A stretch of DNA of 64,000 bases, from the NCBI GenBank assembly GCA_900319235.1, contig ONNR01000012.1, positions 42,061-106,060 on the forward strand. The letters run 5' to 3'. The stretch's first letter is position 1. Each line of letters opens with the position of its first letter. Both the position numbers and the translations under genes were made by a program. This document shows positions 37,556 through 46,600 of the stretch, in pieces. Below the pieces are notes generated by a model that searched no databases, had not been told where the DNA came from, and saw nothing but the letters and a program-made list of their open reading frames with translations. This DNA comes from an uncultured Prevotellaceae bacterium (lineage in GTDB: Bacteria > Bacteroidota > Bacteroidia > Bacteroidales > UBA3663).

Positions 37556-37576
37556 TGCTGCAACAATGTTGCAGCA
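37556..37576. repeat. Inverted repeat just upstream of the RAYT gene
   Basis: TGCTGCAAC-AAT-GTTGCAGCA, a perfect 9-base inverted repeat 10 bases before the RAYT ATG. Its arm sequence differs from the REP-like family; it may be an operator or an attached repeat. Confidence 0.75.
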
Positions 37577-37598
37577 AAGCAAACAAAAACTGGGAAAG

Positions 37599-38363
37599 CT
37601 AGATTACAATAGGAATTTCAGGATCGAACCGATCCATGTACTTCACCTTGAACAGATTGATACGATGCAGACGGTCAATCTTCGCCTTGGTGGCTGGTTC
37701 AGGCTCGATACCCTCACGGATATATTTGTCGAGGGTTGCATAGGTGAAGCCCAATTTCACTTCGTCGGGTGAACTGTGCGGCAGGCCATCATCAGGCACC
37801 TTATCAACCCATTCAAGAGGTAGGCCCAGCACACGACCAATTTGCAGAATCTCGGTTACAGTAAGGAACGACAACGGGCTGAAATCACCTGCATTGTCGC
37901 CATAGCGTGTGGCATAGCCAATCCAGTCCTCAGAGAGATTGCAAGTGTTTACCACACGACCGTTGTTGGTTTGCGCAATGGCATAAAGCGTCACCATGCG
38001 CACACGTGGCGGCACGTTCTGCTTGGTCTGCACGGTCCATTCATCGACCACCGAATCATTCTCCTCCAACTTGAGGTTGTTCATAGCGCCGGTAATTGCT
38101 CCAATGGGAGCCACACAATAGCGAATGCCGATATAGCGCGAAATGCGGTCGGCATCGTTGATGGCCTGCCCATTGTCGGGCATTGCCACGCCAATGACGC
38201 GGTCCTTGCCAAGAGCCTTGGCACAAAGGGCAGCAGCCACTGTCGAGTCCTTGCCACCTGACATGCCCAGCACAGCATTGCAGCCCGGGCCATTCTGTTC
38301 GAACCAGTCTCGAATCCATTGAATGACCTCTTCGGTCACTCTTTTTGCATCAAAAGTTTTCAT
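37599..38363 (-). CDS. nadE: NH3-dependent NAD(+) synthetase
   Basis: A 254-residue NAD synthase catalysing the last step of NAD synthesis, without a glutaminase domain, so it uses ammonia. SGGKDSTVAAALCAKALG is the PP-loop; NTCNLSEDWIGYATRYGDNAGDFSPL is the family's second hallmark (given in part), and PDDGLPHSSPDEVKLG follows. It follows the outer-membrane barrel gene on the same strand, separated by a 66-base spacer made of 9-bp repeats. Confidence 0.95.
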   Translation of the reverse strand: MKTFDAKRVTEEVIQWIRDWFEQNGPGCNAVLGMSGGKDSTVAAALCAKALGKDRVIGVAMPDNGQAINDADRISRYIGIRYCVAPIGAITGAMNNLKLEENDSVVDEWTVQTKQNVPPRVRMVTLYAIAQTNNGRVVNTCNLSEDWIGYATRYGDNAGDFSPLSFLTVTEILQIGRVLGLPLEWVDKVPDDGLPHSSPDEVKLGFTYATLDKYIREGIEPEPATKAKIDRLHRINLFKVKYMDRFDPEIPIVI

Positions 38364-38380
38364 TGTATTATTGTTTTTTT

Positions 38381-38434
38381 CGGAATACTCAGGTTTCTCG
38401 GAATACTCGGAGTATTCAGATTACTCTGATTAAA
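38381..38434 (-). repeat. 9-bp imperfect tandem repeat before nadE
   Basis: Six 9-base units at 38381, 38390, 38399, 38408, 38417 and 38426, variants of CGGAATACT. The sixth overlaps the stop of the upstream barrel gene. As with the gldL leader, an A-rich stretch (minus strand) separates the repeat from the start codon. Confidence 0.85.
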
Positions 38435-40151
38435 ATGTGTAAGAGCAGCCCACAATCAAGCAACGCGAATTAGGCTTGGTCACGGTTGTCATGTCGTAGT
38501 CCTTGTTGGTCAGAATCTGCTTGCGGTCGGGTTGCAAGATGTCCTGTACGAAAGCATACATTGCCCATTGGCCTATCTGCTTCACGGCACGGAACGACCA
38601 GTAGAACGTTGGGCGATTGTAGTAGTAGCGATGCGTCTCACGACCCGTGTAGAGCAGCACCGTGGCCAATGTCCAGCCCTTAGGCAACTCAAACTGTGGA
38701 CGTGCCTTGAAACTGTAGGACCATGCCCGGTCGGACGACACGCTCTCACCATCGTAGTCAAGATACTGGCCATGGAAGCCCATCGTCATAGAAAAGAGTC
38801 CATACCGTACCTCACCCTCGGCGGCATAACGCAGGTAACTGTAGCGTGCATCGTTGATCCACGTCTTCACCGAACGCTGGGATGCCTCGTCATACGACGA
38901 AATTTGCGAGATATCGTCATCGATGCGCTTGTAGGCCAAACTGTGCGTCAGCGTCCAATGCTCGCCTGAATAGGTATAACTTCCCTTAATCTGGCTGTTC
39001 TTCGAAGGACCCAGATTGCTGTTACCCACAACGATTACGCCAATGCTGCTACCGATGTGGACAAAGGGATAGAGTTGCGTGTAAGTGGGACGTGCTATGT
39101 CGCGATCGTAACTCAGCACGAACTTGTTCTTCGCATTGAGCTTTGCGGTCGCCTTGGCTGAGAGCATCCAGTCGTTGTAGGTCTTGTCGTGACTGGCGGT
39201 CTGATGGTCGTCGATGTCGTTGATGAAATTCTCGTAGCGGAAGGTCGCATCGAGGGTAAGCCAATCATGGGTATAATTGGCCGAAAGTGAAGTCAGCGAC
39301 GAATAGGTGTTGAAGTTGAAATCTGTTTCTGTGTCGCTGATACTCATGTCCTCGATGGTGTATTTCTCCTCGATGCCAAACTTGAATCCATTCCAAGTCT
39401 TCGACTGGAACCGTACCATAGCGTATGGGTCGAAGTTATGGAGTGTCTGGTTCTGTTCGTGCAATGACGATTCGGAATGTGCCCCCCAAGTGTCTGACTC
39501 TACGTCGGTGGGCTTATAGTTATACTTAAGATTGAGGCGTGTCGTCAGACGGCCCCACTCCTCGAAGTCCTGAATATACTGCAAAAGGCCACCCAACTTA
39601 AGGTCGCGGTTCGAACGACGCTGTTCCTCGTAGTTCGACTCCTGTTCGGTGCCATCAGCCTCATGGCCATTCTTGATAGTACTCTCGCTCACACGATTGT
39701 GGTCGAAACTTTCGAGCAAGCCAATGGTAAAGATGCGTCCCTTGACAGGTTGGTAGTCGAGGCGCGTAGAGAAGTCCTGTTTCTCGTATTTGGTCAGGAT
39801 GTTCGAACTGGTAAGTCGGTCGGCACCGCTCTTGAAGTCGGTCGAAACATCCTTCTCGGTATTCAGTTCACTGAAATCGACCGACAGTTGACTCGTCAGC
39901 AGCAGGTTGTCCTTCAAATAGGTGACATAGCCCGAAGGCATGGCACGACCATTGCTGCTGGCACCCAGATAGGCACCACCATAGACGTGTGACGAGTCGG
40001 GCTTGTGTTCCAGTTCGTCACCCACGTCGTAGGCATCCATGATGCGTTTGGCAATACGCTGGAATTCGTTGGTATCCTGTGCTTGCAGGCCTGCAGAGCC
40101 AACTAGGCTCAGTGCTCCTGCGAAAAAGACAATTTTTCCAATTCTTCTCAT
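38430..40151 (-). CDS. Outer-membrane beta-barrel protein, plug-less
   Basis: A 573-residue exported protein (signal peptide MRRIGKIVFFAGALSLVGSA, then AQ). It is rich in alternating amphipathic strands and aromatic residues and ends SRCLIVGCSYTF, a C-terminal aromatic typical of outer-membrane barrels. The pattern matches the barrel part of TonB-dependent receptor-like proteins (OMP_b-brl_3), but there is no carboxypeptidase-regulatory domain, TonB box or plug. A good promoter lies upstream, divergent from GH106; nadE follows. Confidence 0.8.
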   Translation of the reverse strand: MRRIGKIVFFAGALSLVGSAGLQAQDTNEFQRIAKRIMDAYDVGDELEHKPDSSHVYGGAYLGASSNGRAMPSGYVTYLKDNLLLTSQLSVDFSELNTEKDVSTDFKSGADRLTSSNILTKYEKQDFSTRLDYQPVKGRIFTIGLLESFDHNRVSESTIKNGHEADGTEQESNYEEQRRSNRDLKLGGLLQYIQDFEEWGRLTTRLNLKYNYKPTDVESDTWGAHSESSLHEQNQTLHNFDPYAMVRFQSKTWNGFKFGIEEKYTIEDMSISDTETDFNFNTYSSLTSLSANYTHDWLTLDATFRYENFINDIDDHQTASHDKTYNDWMLSAKATAKLNAKNKFVLSYDRDIARPTYTQLYPFVHIGSSIGVIVVGNSNLGPSKNSQIKGSYTYSGEHWTLTHSLAYKRIDDDISQISSYDEASQRSVKTWINDARYSYLRYAAEGEVRYGLFSMTMGFHGQYLDYDGESVSSDRAWSYSFKARPQFELPKGWTLATVLLYTGRETHRYYYNRPTFYWSFRAVKQIGQWAMYAFVQDILQPDRKQILTNKDYDMTTVTKPNSRCLIVGCSYTF

Positions 40152-40184
40152 ATAATAATAGTATGATGAAAGTGTTCGATGCGG

Positions 40185-40215
40185 CAAAGATAAGGTTTTT
40201 TGTCGGCATCTCCAA
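40185..40215 (-). promoter_or_regulatory. Promoter of the barrel gene
   Basis: Minus-strand TATCTTTG (40185-40192) with TTG (40213-40215) at 20-base spacing. Confidence 0.7.
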
Positions 40216-40297
40216 ATTTTCGACCGATAGTTTGGTCTTTTGTTACCAATTTATGATAAAACGGACGAATAATTTTCCGTCATATCGTTTTTTTTAT

Positions 40298-40305
40298 TAC
40301 CTTTG
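40298..40305 (+). promoter_or_regulatory. -7 box of the GH106-GH42 operon
   Basis: TACCTTTG, 44 bases before the GH106 ATG, in the divergent gap with the barrel gene. The -33 region (TTTTCC) is weak. Confidence 0.5.
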
Positions 40306-40348
40306 CCGTGCAAAACCGAATACTGACAAACAAAATAATCCACGACCT

Positions 40349-43300
40349 ATGAAACTCAAAAACCTTATTCTAACCTTTCTGTTGGCTGCAAGTTCCTCAC
40401 TCTTTGCACAGGACTTGCTCCAAGGCTTCCAAACCCCACCCCAAGAGGCTCGTCCTCGCGTGTGGTGGCACTGGATGGATGGTAACATCTTCAAAGACGG
40501 CATCCGCAAGGATATCGAATGGATGCACCGTGTCGGCATAGGCGGCTATCACAACTTCGATGCCGGCATGACCACACCGCAAGTGGTGGAGAAGCGCCTC
40601 ACCTACATGTCGCCTGAATGGAAGGATGCCTTTCGTTATGCCGTCACTCTCGCCGATTCACTCGGCATGGAAGTGGCCACTGCCAGTTGTCCCGGATGGA
40701 GCAACACCGGCGGCCCTTGGGTAAAACCCGAGCAGGGCATGAAGAAACTCGTCTGGCGCGAAATGAGAGTGAAAGGCGGCAAGCAACTCAACGTCGCCCT
40801 CCCTGCCCCCTTCCACACCACCGGCTTCTTCCAGAACGTGGCGGCCTCCAGCAGCGCTACTACCTTCATTCCCTCAGAAGGTGGCCCCGAATGGTACAAG
40901 GACCTCTATGTGCTGGCAGTTCGCTTGAACAAGGCAGACAAGACTTTGCAGCAACTCGGTGCCAAGGTCACATCGAGCGGTGGCACATTCACCGTCGAAC
41001 AACTCACCGACGGAGACCTGGCCAATGCCGGTGAACTGCCGCGCGACGACGAACGGGGATACTCCTGGATACAGTATTCGTTCAAGCGTCTTCAGACCTT
41101 CCAGGCCCTAAGCGTGGTCGATAGTTATACTCGTAGCGAATGGGGAGCAACCCCTGCACCCGTCAGCAAGCGACTTGAGGTGAGCGACGACGGACTCTCC
41201 TATCGCAAGGTTTGCGACATCCCTCATGGAGGTGCCGCTCGCCAAACCATCGAGTTCGAACCCGTCACTGCACGATACTTCCGCGTAACGTTCGACAATC
41301 CCGTCCTCAATAACCCCTACGCTGCCTTGTCGCCTGTTCCTATTCCAGAACCGACATTTACTCCCGTGGCCGAACTGGTGCTCTATCCAGTTCCACGCAT
41401 CAACCATGCAGAAGAAAAGGCTGGCTATGCCACGCCATCCGATCTTATGGAACATCCCACTTTCGCTCGTGCTGACGAAGTGGTCGGCACACAGGATGTC
41501 ATCGACGTGACCGACAAGGTCGATGCCGAAGGCAACCTTCATTGGAATGCACCCCAAGGCGACTGGACCATTTATCGATTCGGCTATTCGCTGACAGGCA
41601 AGACCAATCATCCTGCTGCAACAGAAGCCACTGGCCTCGAAGTGTCGAAAATCGACAAGGATGCCTTCACCGACTTCCTGACCTATTACCTCGACACATA
41701 CCGCGATGCCACAGGAGGACTGATGGGCCGTCATGGTCTGCAATATCTGCTGATCGACAGTTACGAAGCCGGTTGGGAGACTTGGGCTCCACGCATGCCA
41801 CAGGAGTTCGAACAGCGTCGAGGCTACAGTCTGTTGCCATGGCTACCCGTGCTGACGGGACAAGTCATCGAAAGCGCTGAGCGCAGCGAGCAGTTCCTCT
41901 TCGATTGGCGCACCACCATCGGCGAACTCATCGAGGAATGCATGTATGCCAATGCCGACCGCATCGCCAAGCGGTACGGACTGGGCACTTACTTCGAATC
42001 GCATGAGAATGGACGTCTTTACCTCGTCGATGGCATGTCGGCCAAGAGCAAAGCCGACATCCCGATGGCTGCCATGTGGACCTTCATTCCTGGTCAAAAG
42101 TCTGCCAATTCGACAATCGAGATGGCCGAAAGCGACATTCACGAATCAGCATCTGTTGCCCATCTCTACGGTAAGAAGTTCGTCGCAGCCGAATCACTCA
42201 CTGCCAATGGTTTGGATGGTGGAGCCTATAGTTTCTTCCCTGGCAAACTCAAGCCTACTGCCGACCTCGAGATGGCCAATGGCGTCAATCGCTTTGTGAT
42301 ACACGAGAGCGCTCACCAGCCCGTCGATGACCTCAAGCCCGGACTTGGCCTGATGATCTTCGGACAATGGTTCAACCGCAACGAGACGTGGGCCGAACAG
42401 GCCAAGGCCTGGACCGACTATCTGGCACGTTCCTGCTACCTTCTGCAGCAAGGTCGCAACGTGGCTGACATCCTCTATTATTATGGCGAGGATGACGTGG
42501 TGACCAGTCTCTTTGCCTTCCAGCATCCCGACATCCCGTACTCCTACAATTTCGACTACCTCAACAAGGAGGCATTGCTCGACCTCATCTCCTACGACGG
42601 CAAGCATTTCGTAACGCCTTCAGGCAACCAATACAATGTGCTCATCATCGACCCACGCTGCGAGCATGTCTCTGCACCCGTGAAGGCAAAACTGGAGGCG
42701 TTGCGTCATCAGGGAGCACCCATCTTCGACCTTCGCACTCAGACGATGGCTGAAGCACTCAAAGGCATCCGTCCCGACTTCATAGCCGACGATATGACCG
42801 ACCTCCGCTACGTTCACCGAAAGACTGCCGATGCCGACATCTATTGGGTCAACAACCGCCGCAATACAGCCCGTCAAATCAATGCCACCTTCCGCGTCAG
42901 CGGCCTCAAGCCCATGCTTTGGCACCCCGAAACAGGAAAGGCAGAAGAAGTCTCGTACGAGATGCATAACGACGTGACCATCGTTCGTCTGAATCTTGCC
43001 ATCGACGACGCCGTCTTTGTCGTATTCGACGAAAAGACCGACGTCCGCAAAGTGGAATTGCCCACCCAGCAGGAAGTCCTGTTCCGCCACGTCGATACCC
43101 CGTGGACGGTGCAATTCGACGAAGCATGGGGTGGCCCGAAAGAGACAACCTTCGACCCGCTCATCTCCTACACCGAATCGTCGGACGAAGGCATCCGTTA
43201 CTATTCCGGCACTGCCATCTACCGCAATACGCTCCCCATCAGCGCTCCCGAACTCAAGCAAGGCCGTTTCGTACTCAACCTGGGCGAAGTGGGCTGTATG

Positions 43301-43588
43301 GCCGAAGTTATTGTCAATGGTAAAAACCTGGGAATACTTTGGAAGAGACCATATACCGTTGATGTGACCGATGCCCTAACTGCAGGTGAGAACACCTTGG
43401 AGATACACATCATCAACCAATGGACGAACCGCATCATAGGTGACCTGCAGCCCAACTGCTCTAAACGATACACGTTCCCTGCCTTCAACTACTTCTATCG
43501 TCCCGATTCCCCACTCCTGCCCGCCGGTCTGATGGGACCTGTCGATATCATGCTCATTCCCGACCAATCGCAAACTCACACATTATAA
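40349..43588 (+). CDS. Glycoside hydrolase family 106 (alpha-L-rhamnosidase-like), secreted
   Basis: A 1,079-residue exported enzyme (signal peptide ending SLFAQ). The GH106 hallmark RPRVWWHWMDGNIFKDGIRKDIEWM (given in part) lies near residue 30, followed by GIGGYHNFDAGM. The central barrel has LLIDSYEAGWETWAPRMPQEF and YFESHENGRLY. The C-terminal jelly roll includes LNLGEVGCMAEVIVNGKNLG and LEIHIINQWTNRIIGD. Characterized members such as BT0986 remove rhamnose from pectic rhamnogalacturonan. The start at 40349 is set by the signal peptide. GH42 follows after 11 bases. Confidence 0.88.
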   Translation: MKLKNLILTFLLAASSSLFAQDLLQGFQTPPQEARPRVWWHWMDGNIFKDGIRKDIEWMHRVGIGGYHNFDAGMTTPQVVEKRLTYMSPEWKDAFRYAVTLADSLGMEVATASCPGWSNTGGPWVKPEQGMKKLVWREMRVKGGKQLNVALPAPFHTTGFFQNVAASSSATTFIPSEGGPEWYKDLYVLAVRLNKADKTLQQLGAKVTSSGGTFTVEQLTDGDLANAGELPRDDERGYSWIQYSFKRLQTFQALSVVDSYTRSEWGATPAPVSKRLEVSDDGLSYRKVCDIPHGGAARQTIEFEPVTARYFRVTFDNPVLNNPYAALSPVPIPEPTFTPVAELVLYPVPRINHAEEKAGYATPSDLMEHPTFARADEVVGTQDVIDVTDKVDAEGNLHWNAPQGDWTIYRFGYSLTGKTNHPAATEATGLEVSKIDKDAFTDFLTYYLDTYRDATGGLMGRHGLQYLLIDSYEAGWETWAPRMPQEFEQRRGYSLLPWLPVLTGQVIESAERSEQFLFDWRTTIGELIEECMYANADRIAKRYGLGTYFESHENGRLYLVDGMSAKSKADIPMAAMWTFIPGQKSANSTIEMAESDIHESASVAHLYGKKFVAAESLTANGLDGGAYSFFPGKLKPTADLEMANGVNRFVIHESAHQPVDDLKPGLGLMIFGQWFNRNETWAEQAKAWTDYLARSCYLLQQGRNVADILYYYGEDDVVTSLFAFQHPDIPYSYNFDYLNKEALLDLISYDGKHFVTPSGNQYNVLIIDPRCEHVSAPVKAKLEALRHQGAPIFDLRTQTMAEALKGIRPDFIADDMTDLRYVHRKTADADIYWVNNRRNTARQINATFRVSGLKPMLWHPETGKAEEVSYEMHNDVTIVRLNLAIDDAVFVVFDEKTDVRKVELPTQQEVLFRHVDTPWTVQFDEAWGGPKETTFDPLISYTESSDEGIRYYSGTAIYRNTLPISAPELKQGRFVLNLGEVGCMAEVIVNGKNLGILWKRPYTVDVTDALTAGENTLEIHIINQWTNRIIGDLQPNCSKRYTFPAFNYFYRPDSPLLPAGLMGPVDIMLIPDQSQTHTL

Positions 43589-43599
43589 TAATATAGAAT

Positions 43600-45672
43600 A
43601 TGAAACACCCCATCACACTTTTTCTGACAACCCTGTTGGCAGTCTCGGCATCCGCAACTGCCCAAACCAAGACGTTCGAAAAGCCCCTCTATGGAGCTGC
43701 CTATTACAGCGAGTACACCCCCACCGACCGTCTTGACGAAGACATACGTCTGATGAAAGAGGCAGGACTTACCGTAGTGCGTGTCGGTGAATCCACTTGG
43801 TCACTCTTCGAGCCACAGGATGGCCAGTTCGAATTCGCATGGATGGACCGCATCCTCGACAAGTTGCACGCTGCCGGCATCAAGGTTATCCTCGGCACAC
43901 CTACCTACTCCATCCCCTCATGGATGGCTGCCGAGCATCCCGAAGTGTTGTCACACACCATCGACGACAAGCAGAGTTACTACGGCATCCGTCAGAACAT
44001 GGACCTCAAGAACCCCACCTATCTGCGCTACTGCGAACGCATCATCCGCAAGATGATGGAACACTTCGCCCAGCATCCCGCCATTATCGGCTATCAGGTG
44101 GACAACGAAGTCGAGGCGCGCAACATCGACAACCCCGACTATTTTGAGGGTTTCCGCGAATACATCAAGGAAGAATTCAATGGGAACCTCAAGGAACTCA
44201 ACAGACGCTGGGGCCTCAACTATTGGGGCATGAACATCAACAAATGGGAGGACTTCTACGACCGCAAAGGTGTGACCAACCCCTCGTACAAGGTGTGGTG
44301 GGAACGCTGGAACCGCAAGGTGACTGCCGACTTCCTCAACTGGCAAGTCGATATCGTCAACGAATATCGTCGTCCCAATCAGTTTGTCTTCCATTGCTTC
44401 ATGCCTTACTTCTGCAACATCGACCAAGTGGAGGCCTTCCGCCAGATGGAATATCCTGCCATCAACGTCTATTACAACATGCAGGATCAGCAGGATGGTG
44501 CCTGGATAGGCTATTCGTGCGACTTCATGCGTCCCGTTTCGAAGCACCACAACTTCCTCATCACCGAAACCAATGCCCAAGGTACCGGATGGTCCAGCCG
44601 TGACCAATGGCCTCCCTACGATGGTCAATTGCGCCAGAACATGTACGCGTTCCTCTCGGGCGGTGCCAACATGGTGGAATACTGGCACTGGTCCACACTC
44701 CACTATGGTCAGGAGACTTATTGGCGCGGCATTCTTGGCCATGAAGGCTTGCCCAACCGCGTCTATGCCGAATTCCAACGGGGTGCATCCGAACTCGACA
44801 AGGTAGGCGACCGCCTCGTGAACATCCAGAAACAGAACCGCGTGGCCCTTCTCTTCAGTCACGACTCGAAGCATGCCCTCGACTTCATGCCCTACACCGA
44901 CCGCGACCAATACAAGGACTTCCTACTCTACGATGCCCTTTATCGCCAGAACATCGAGTGCGACATCCTGCCTGTCGACAAACCCGAGATGCAGGACTTC
45001 TCAAAATACGACATGCTCGTCGTCCCATCGCTTTACGTGGCCACCGACGAACTTTTGCAGAAGATCAGCGACTTTGTCAAGAATGGCGGCGAAGTGGTGA
45101 TGCTCTTCAAGAGCGGCTACACCGACTTCGACAATGCCGTGCGTCCTGTGCTGGCTCCCGGTCCTCTTGCCGAAGCCTGCGGTTTCACCTATCAGGAGTA
45201 TTCGTCCATCCAGCAACTGCCGCTACGCCCCAACGATCTGGGAGCAGCCGACAACACCGTCAGCACATGGATGGAATTCCTCCAACTCACCACCGCCCAG
45301 CCCCTCGCTACCATCGAGCATCCCTTCTTCGGCAAATGGCCATGCATCACCGAGAACGCCTACGGAAACGGCCATCTCATCTACATCGGAACGCTGCCTA
45401 GCACCGAACTCATCCAGAAACTATTGGCACGTGCTGCCGACCGTAAGCAGATTCTCACTGCCGAACGTCAAAACACGTTCCCCATCATCCTTCGTTCGGG
45501 TGTCAACGATTATGGCAAGAAGATTCATTACATCTTCAACTATTCCTACGAACCGAAAACCATCACCTACCCCTTCGGCAACAGCCGCTCTTTGCTCGAC
45601 GGCCAGTCGCTCAAGGCCAACGCCTCCATCACCATCGAACCATGGGGCGTAGTAATCGGAGAAGAAAAATAG
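43600..45672 (+). CDS. Glycoside hydrolase family 42 beta-galactosidase, secreted
   Basis: A 690-residue exported GH42 enzyme (signal peptide ending ATAQ). GAAYYSEY and RVGESTWSLFEPQDGQFEF open the TIM barrel; the catalytic acid/base is Glu170 in QVDNEVEA and the nucleophile Glu323 in LITETNAQG. The beta-galactosidase trimerization-type domain (YDALYRQNIECDIL) follows, then a small beta domain. It shares the unit with GH106, suggesting joint removal of galactose and rhamnose from pectic side chains (inferred). Confidence 0.9.
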   Translation: MKHPITLFLTTLLAVSASATAQTKTFEKPLYGAAYYSEYTPTDRLDEDIRLMKEAGLTVVRVGESTWSLFEPQDGQFEFAWMDRILDKLHAAGIKVILGTPTYSIPSWMAAEHPEVLSHTIDDKQSYYGIRQNMDLKNPTYLRYCERIIRKMMEHFAQHPAIIGYQVDNEVEARNIDNPDYFEGFREYIKEEFNGNLKELNRRWGLNYWGMNINKWEDFYDRKGVTNPSYKVWWERWNRKVTADFLNWQVDIVNEYRRPNQFVFHCFMPYFCNIDQVEAFRQMEYPAINVYYNMQDQQDGAWIGYSCDFMRPVSKHHNFLITETNAQGTGWSSRDQWPPYDGQLRQNMYAFLSGGANMVEYWHWSTLHYGQETYWRGILGHEGLPNRVYAEFQRGASELDKVGDRLVNIQKQNRVALLFSHDSKHALDFMPYTDRDQYKDFLLYDALYRQNIECDILPVDKPEMQDFSKYDMLVVPSLYVATDELLQKISDFVKNGGEVVMLFKSGYTDFDNAVRPVLAPGPLAEACGFTYQEYSSIQQLPLRPNDLGAADNTVSTWMEFLQLTTAQPLATIEHPFFGKWPCITENAYGNGHLIYIGTLPSTELIQKLLARAADRKQILTAERQNTFPIILRSGVNDYGKKIHYIFNYSYEPKTITYPFGNSRSLLDGQSLKANASITIEPWGVVIGEEK

Positions 45673-45691
45673 TCAAAAGTATCCTGCAATA

Positions 45692-45727
45692 AAAAACAGA
45701 CGCGGCCAAATGACCGCGTCTGTTTTT
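45692..45727. terminator. Bidirectional terminator after GH42
   Basis: Stem ACAGACGCGG / CCGCGTCTGT flanked by A- and T-runs (AAAAAACAGACGCGG; TCTGTTTTT). It serves GH42 on plus and the small membrane gene on minus. Confidence 0.9.
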
Positions 45728-45734
45728 ACTTGTC

Positions 45735-45986
45735 TTAATCCAAAAAGACAAACCTGATGATGAAAGCCACATTGATAAAAGTGTAAAGCACAAGGCTCGT
45801 CTTTTCGATTGTTCGGTTGCTTTTCTTTTTGAACAATAGGAAGATGTTCAATACGACACACAAGATGATCAGAAACTGAAAGATTTCACTGACCCAACGA
45901 TAGTCTGTAGAGTAAGAGAGCGTACAGACAAACCATGTAAAGGCGTTCAATAGGGAAACAATGTAGAAGCTCATAATCTTACCCAA
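45735..45986 (-). CDS. Small three-helix membrane protein, unknown
   Basis: An 83-residue hydrophobic protein, mostly helices (SFYIVSLLNAFTWFVCTL, IFQFLIILCVVLNIFLLF, SLVLYTFINVAFIIRFVF) separated by a KKKSNR basic loop. No recognized family. It may begin at the second Met (45974). It ends next to a good terminator, supporting transcription. The 249-base gap 45987-46235 upstream is AT-rich and contains only the next gene's terminator. Confidence 0.55.
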   Translation of the reverse strand: MGKIMSFYIVSLLNAFTWFVCTLSYSTDYRWVSEIFQFLIILCVVLNIFLLFKKKSNRTIEKTSLVLYTFINVAFIIRFVFLD

Positions 45987-46167
45987 TTAACGGAAAAACT
46001 TATTGAACGAATAAGAGGAAATTAATAGGAATAAGCACCGCAAAGTAAACGAAAAAAAATGAATCCTCCAAATAATTTCTGTATTTTTTATAGTAATGGA
46101 TGAAAAAATATGGTTTTCTGCTTATTTTTACCCCATTATCAAAGTTATTTTGTATAAATATAAAATA

Positions 46168-46206
46168 TCAGCGGGACAAACAGGCTATCTTTGTTTGTCT
46201 CGCTGA
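46168..46206 (-). terminator. Terminator hairpin after the DUF2795 gene
   Basis: Inverted repeat TCAGCGGGACAAACA (46168-46182) / TGTTTGTCTCGCTGA (46192-46206) with one G-T pair; on the minus strand it is followed by TATTTTATATTT. Confidence 0.65.
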
Positions 46207-46235
46207 CATTAAATGTTTATACTTAAATACGACTC

Positions 46236-46457
46236 TTAATACTCTTCCTCGTTGAAGAAAAAGTCGTCCTTCTGGGGGTAATCGGGCCAAAGGTCTTCGA
46301 TGGATTCATAGATGTCGCCTTCGTCCTCCATCTCCTGAAGGTTTTCAATCACTTCGAGGGGAGCGCCGGAACGATTGGCATAGTCAAGCAATTCCTCACG
46401 AGTAGCGGGCCATGGTGCATCTTCGAGCTTTGAGGCCAATTCGAGTGTCCAATACAT
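46236..46457 (-). CDS. DUF2795 domain small acidic protein
   Basis: A 73-residue acidic protein of the DUF2795 family well conserved in Bacteroidetes: MYWTLELASKLEDAPWPATR, then YANRSGAPLEVIENLQEMED and the end DDFFFNEEEY. Function is unknown. Single gene with a clear terminator. Confidence 0.85.
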   Translation of the reverse strand: MYWTLELASKLEDAPWPATREELLDYANRSGAPLEVIENLQEMEDEGDIYESIEDLWPDYPQKDDFFFNEEEY

Positions 46458-46600
46458 AGGTTTTTCTAGTTATTAATTAGATGTTTGTTTTAGTCGTATT
46501 TTTCGGTCGGAAATATACTCTTTCCGTCGAATTTGCGCGCGAAGATAGTGGTTTTCTCAATAGGTTGTACAAAACGGCGCAAATATTTAGGGAATTTTAA

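Noticed and set aside
37599..37620. RAYT and nadE as a single mobile unit
   Set aside because: No direct repeats or terminal inverted repeats were found flanking both; nadE is a housekeeping gene.
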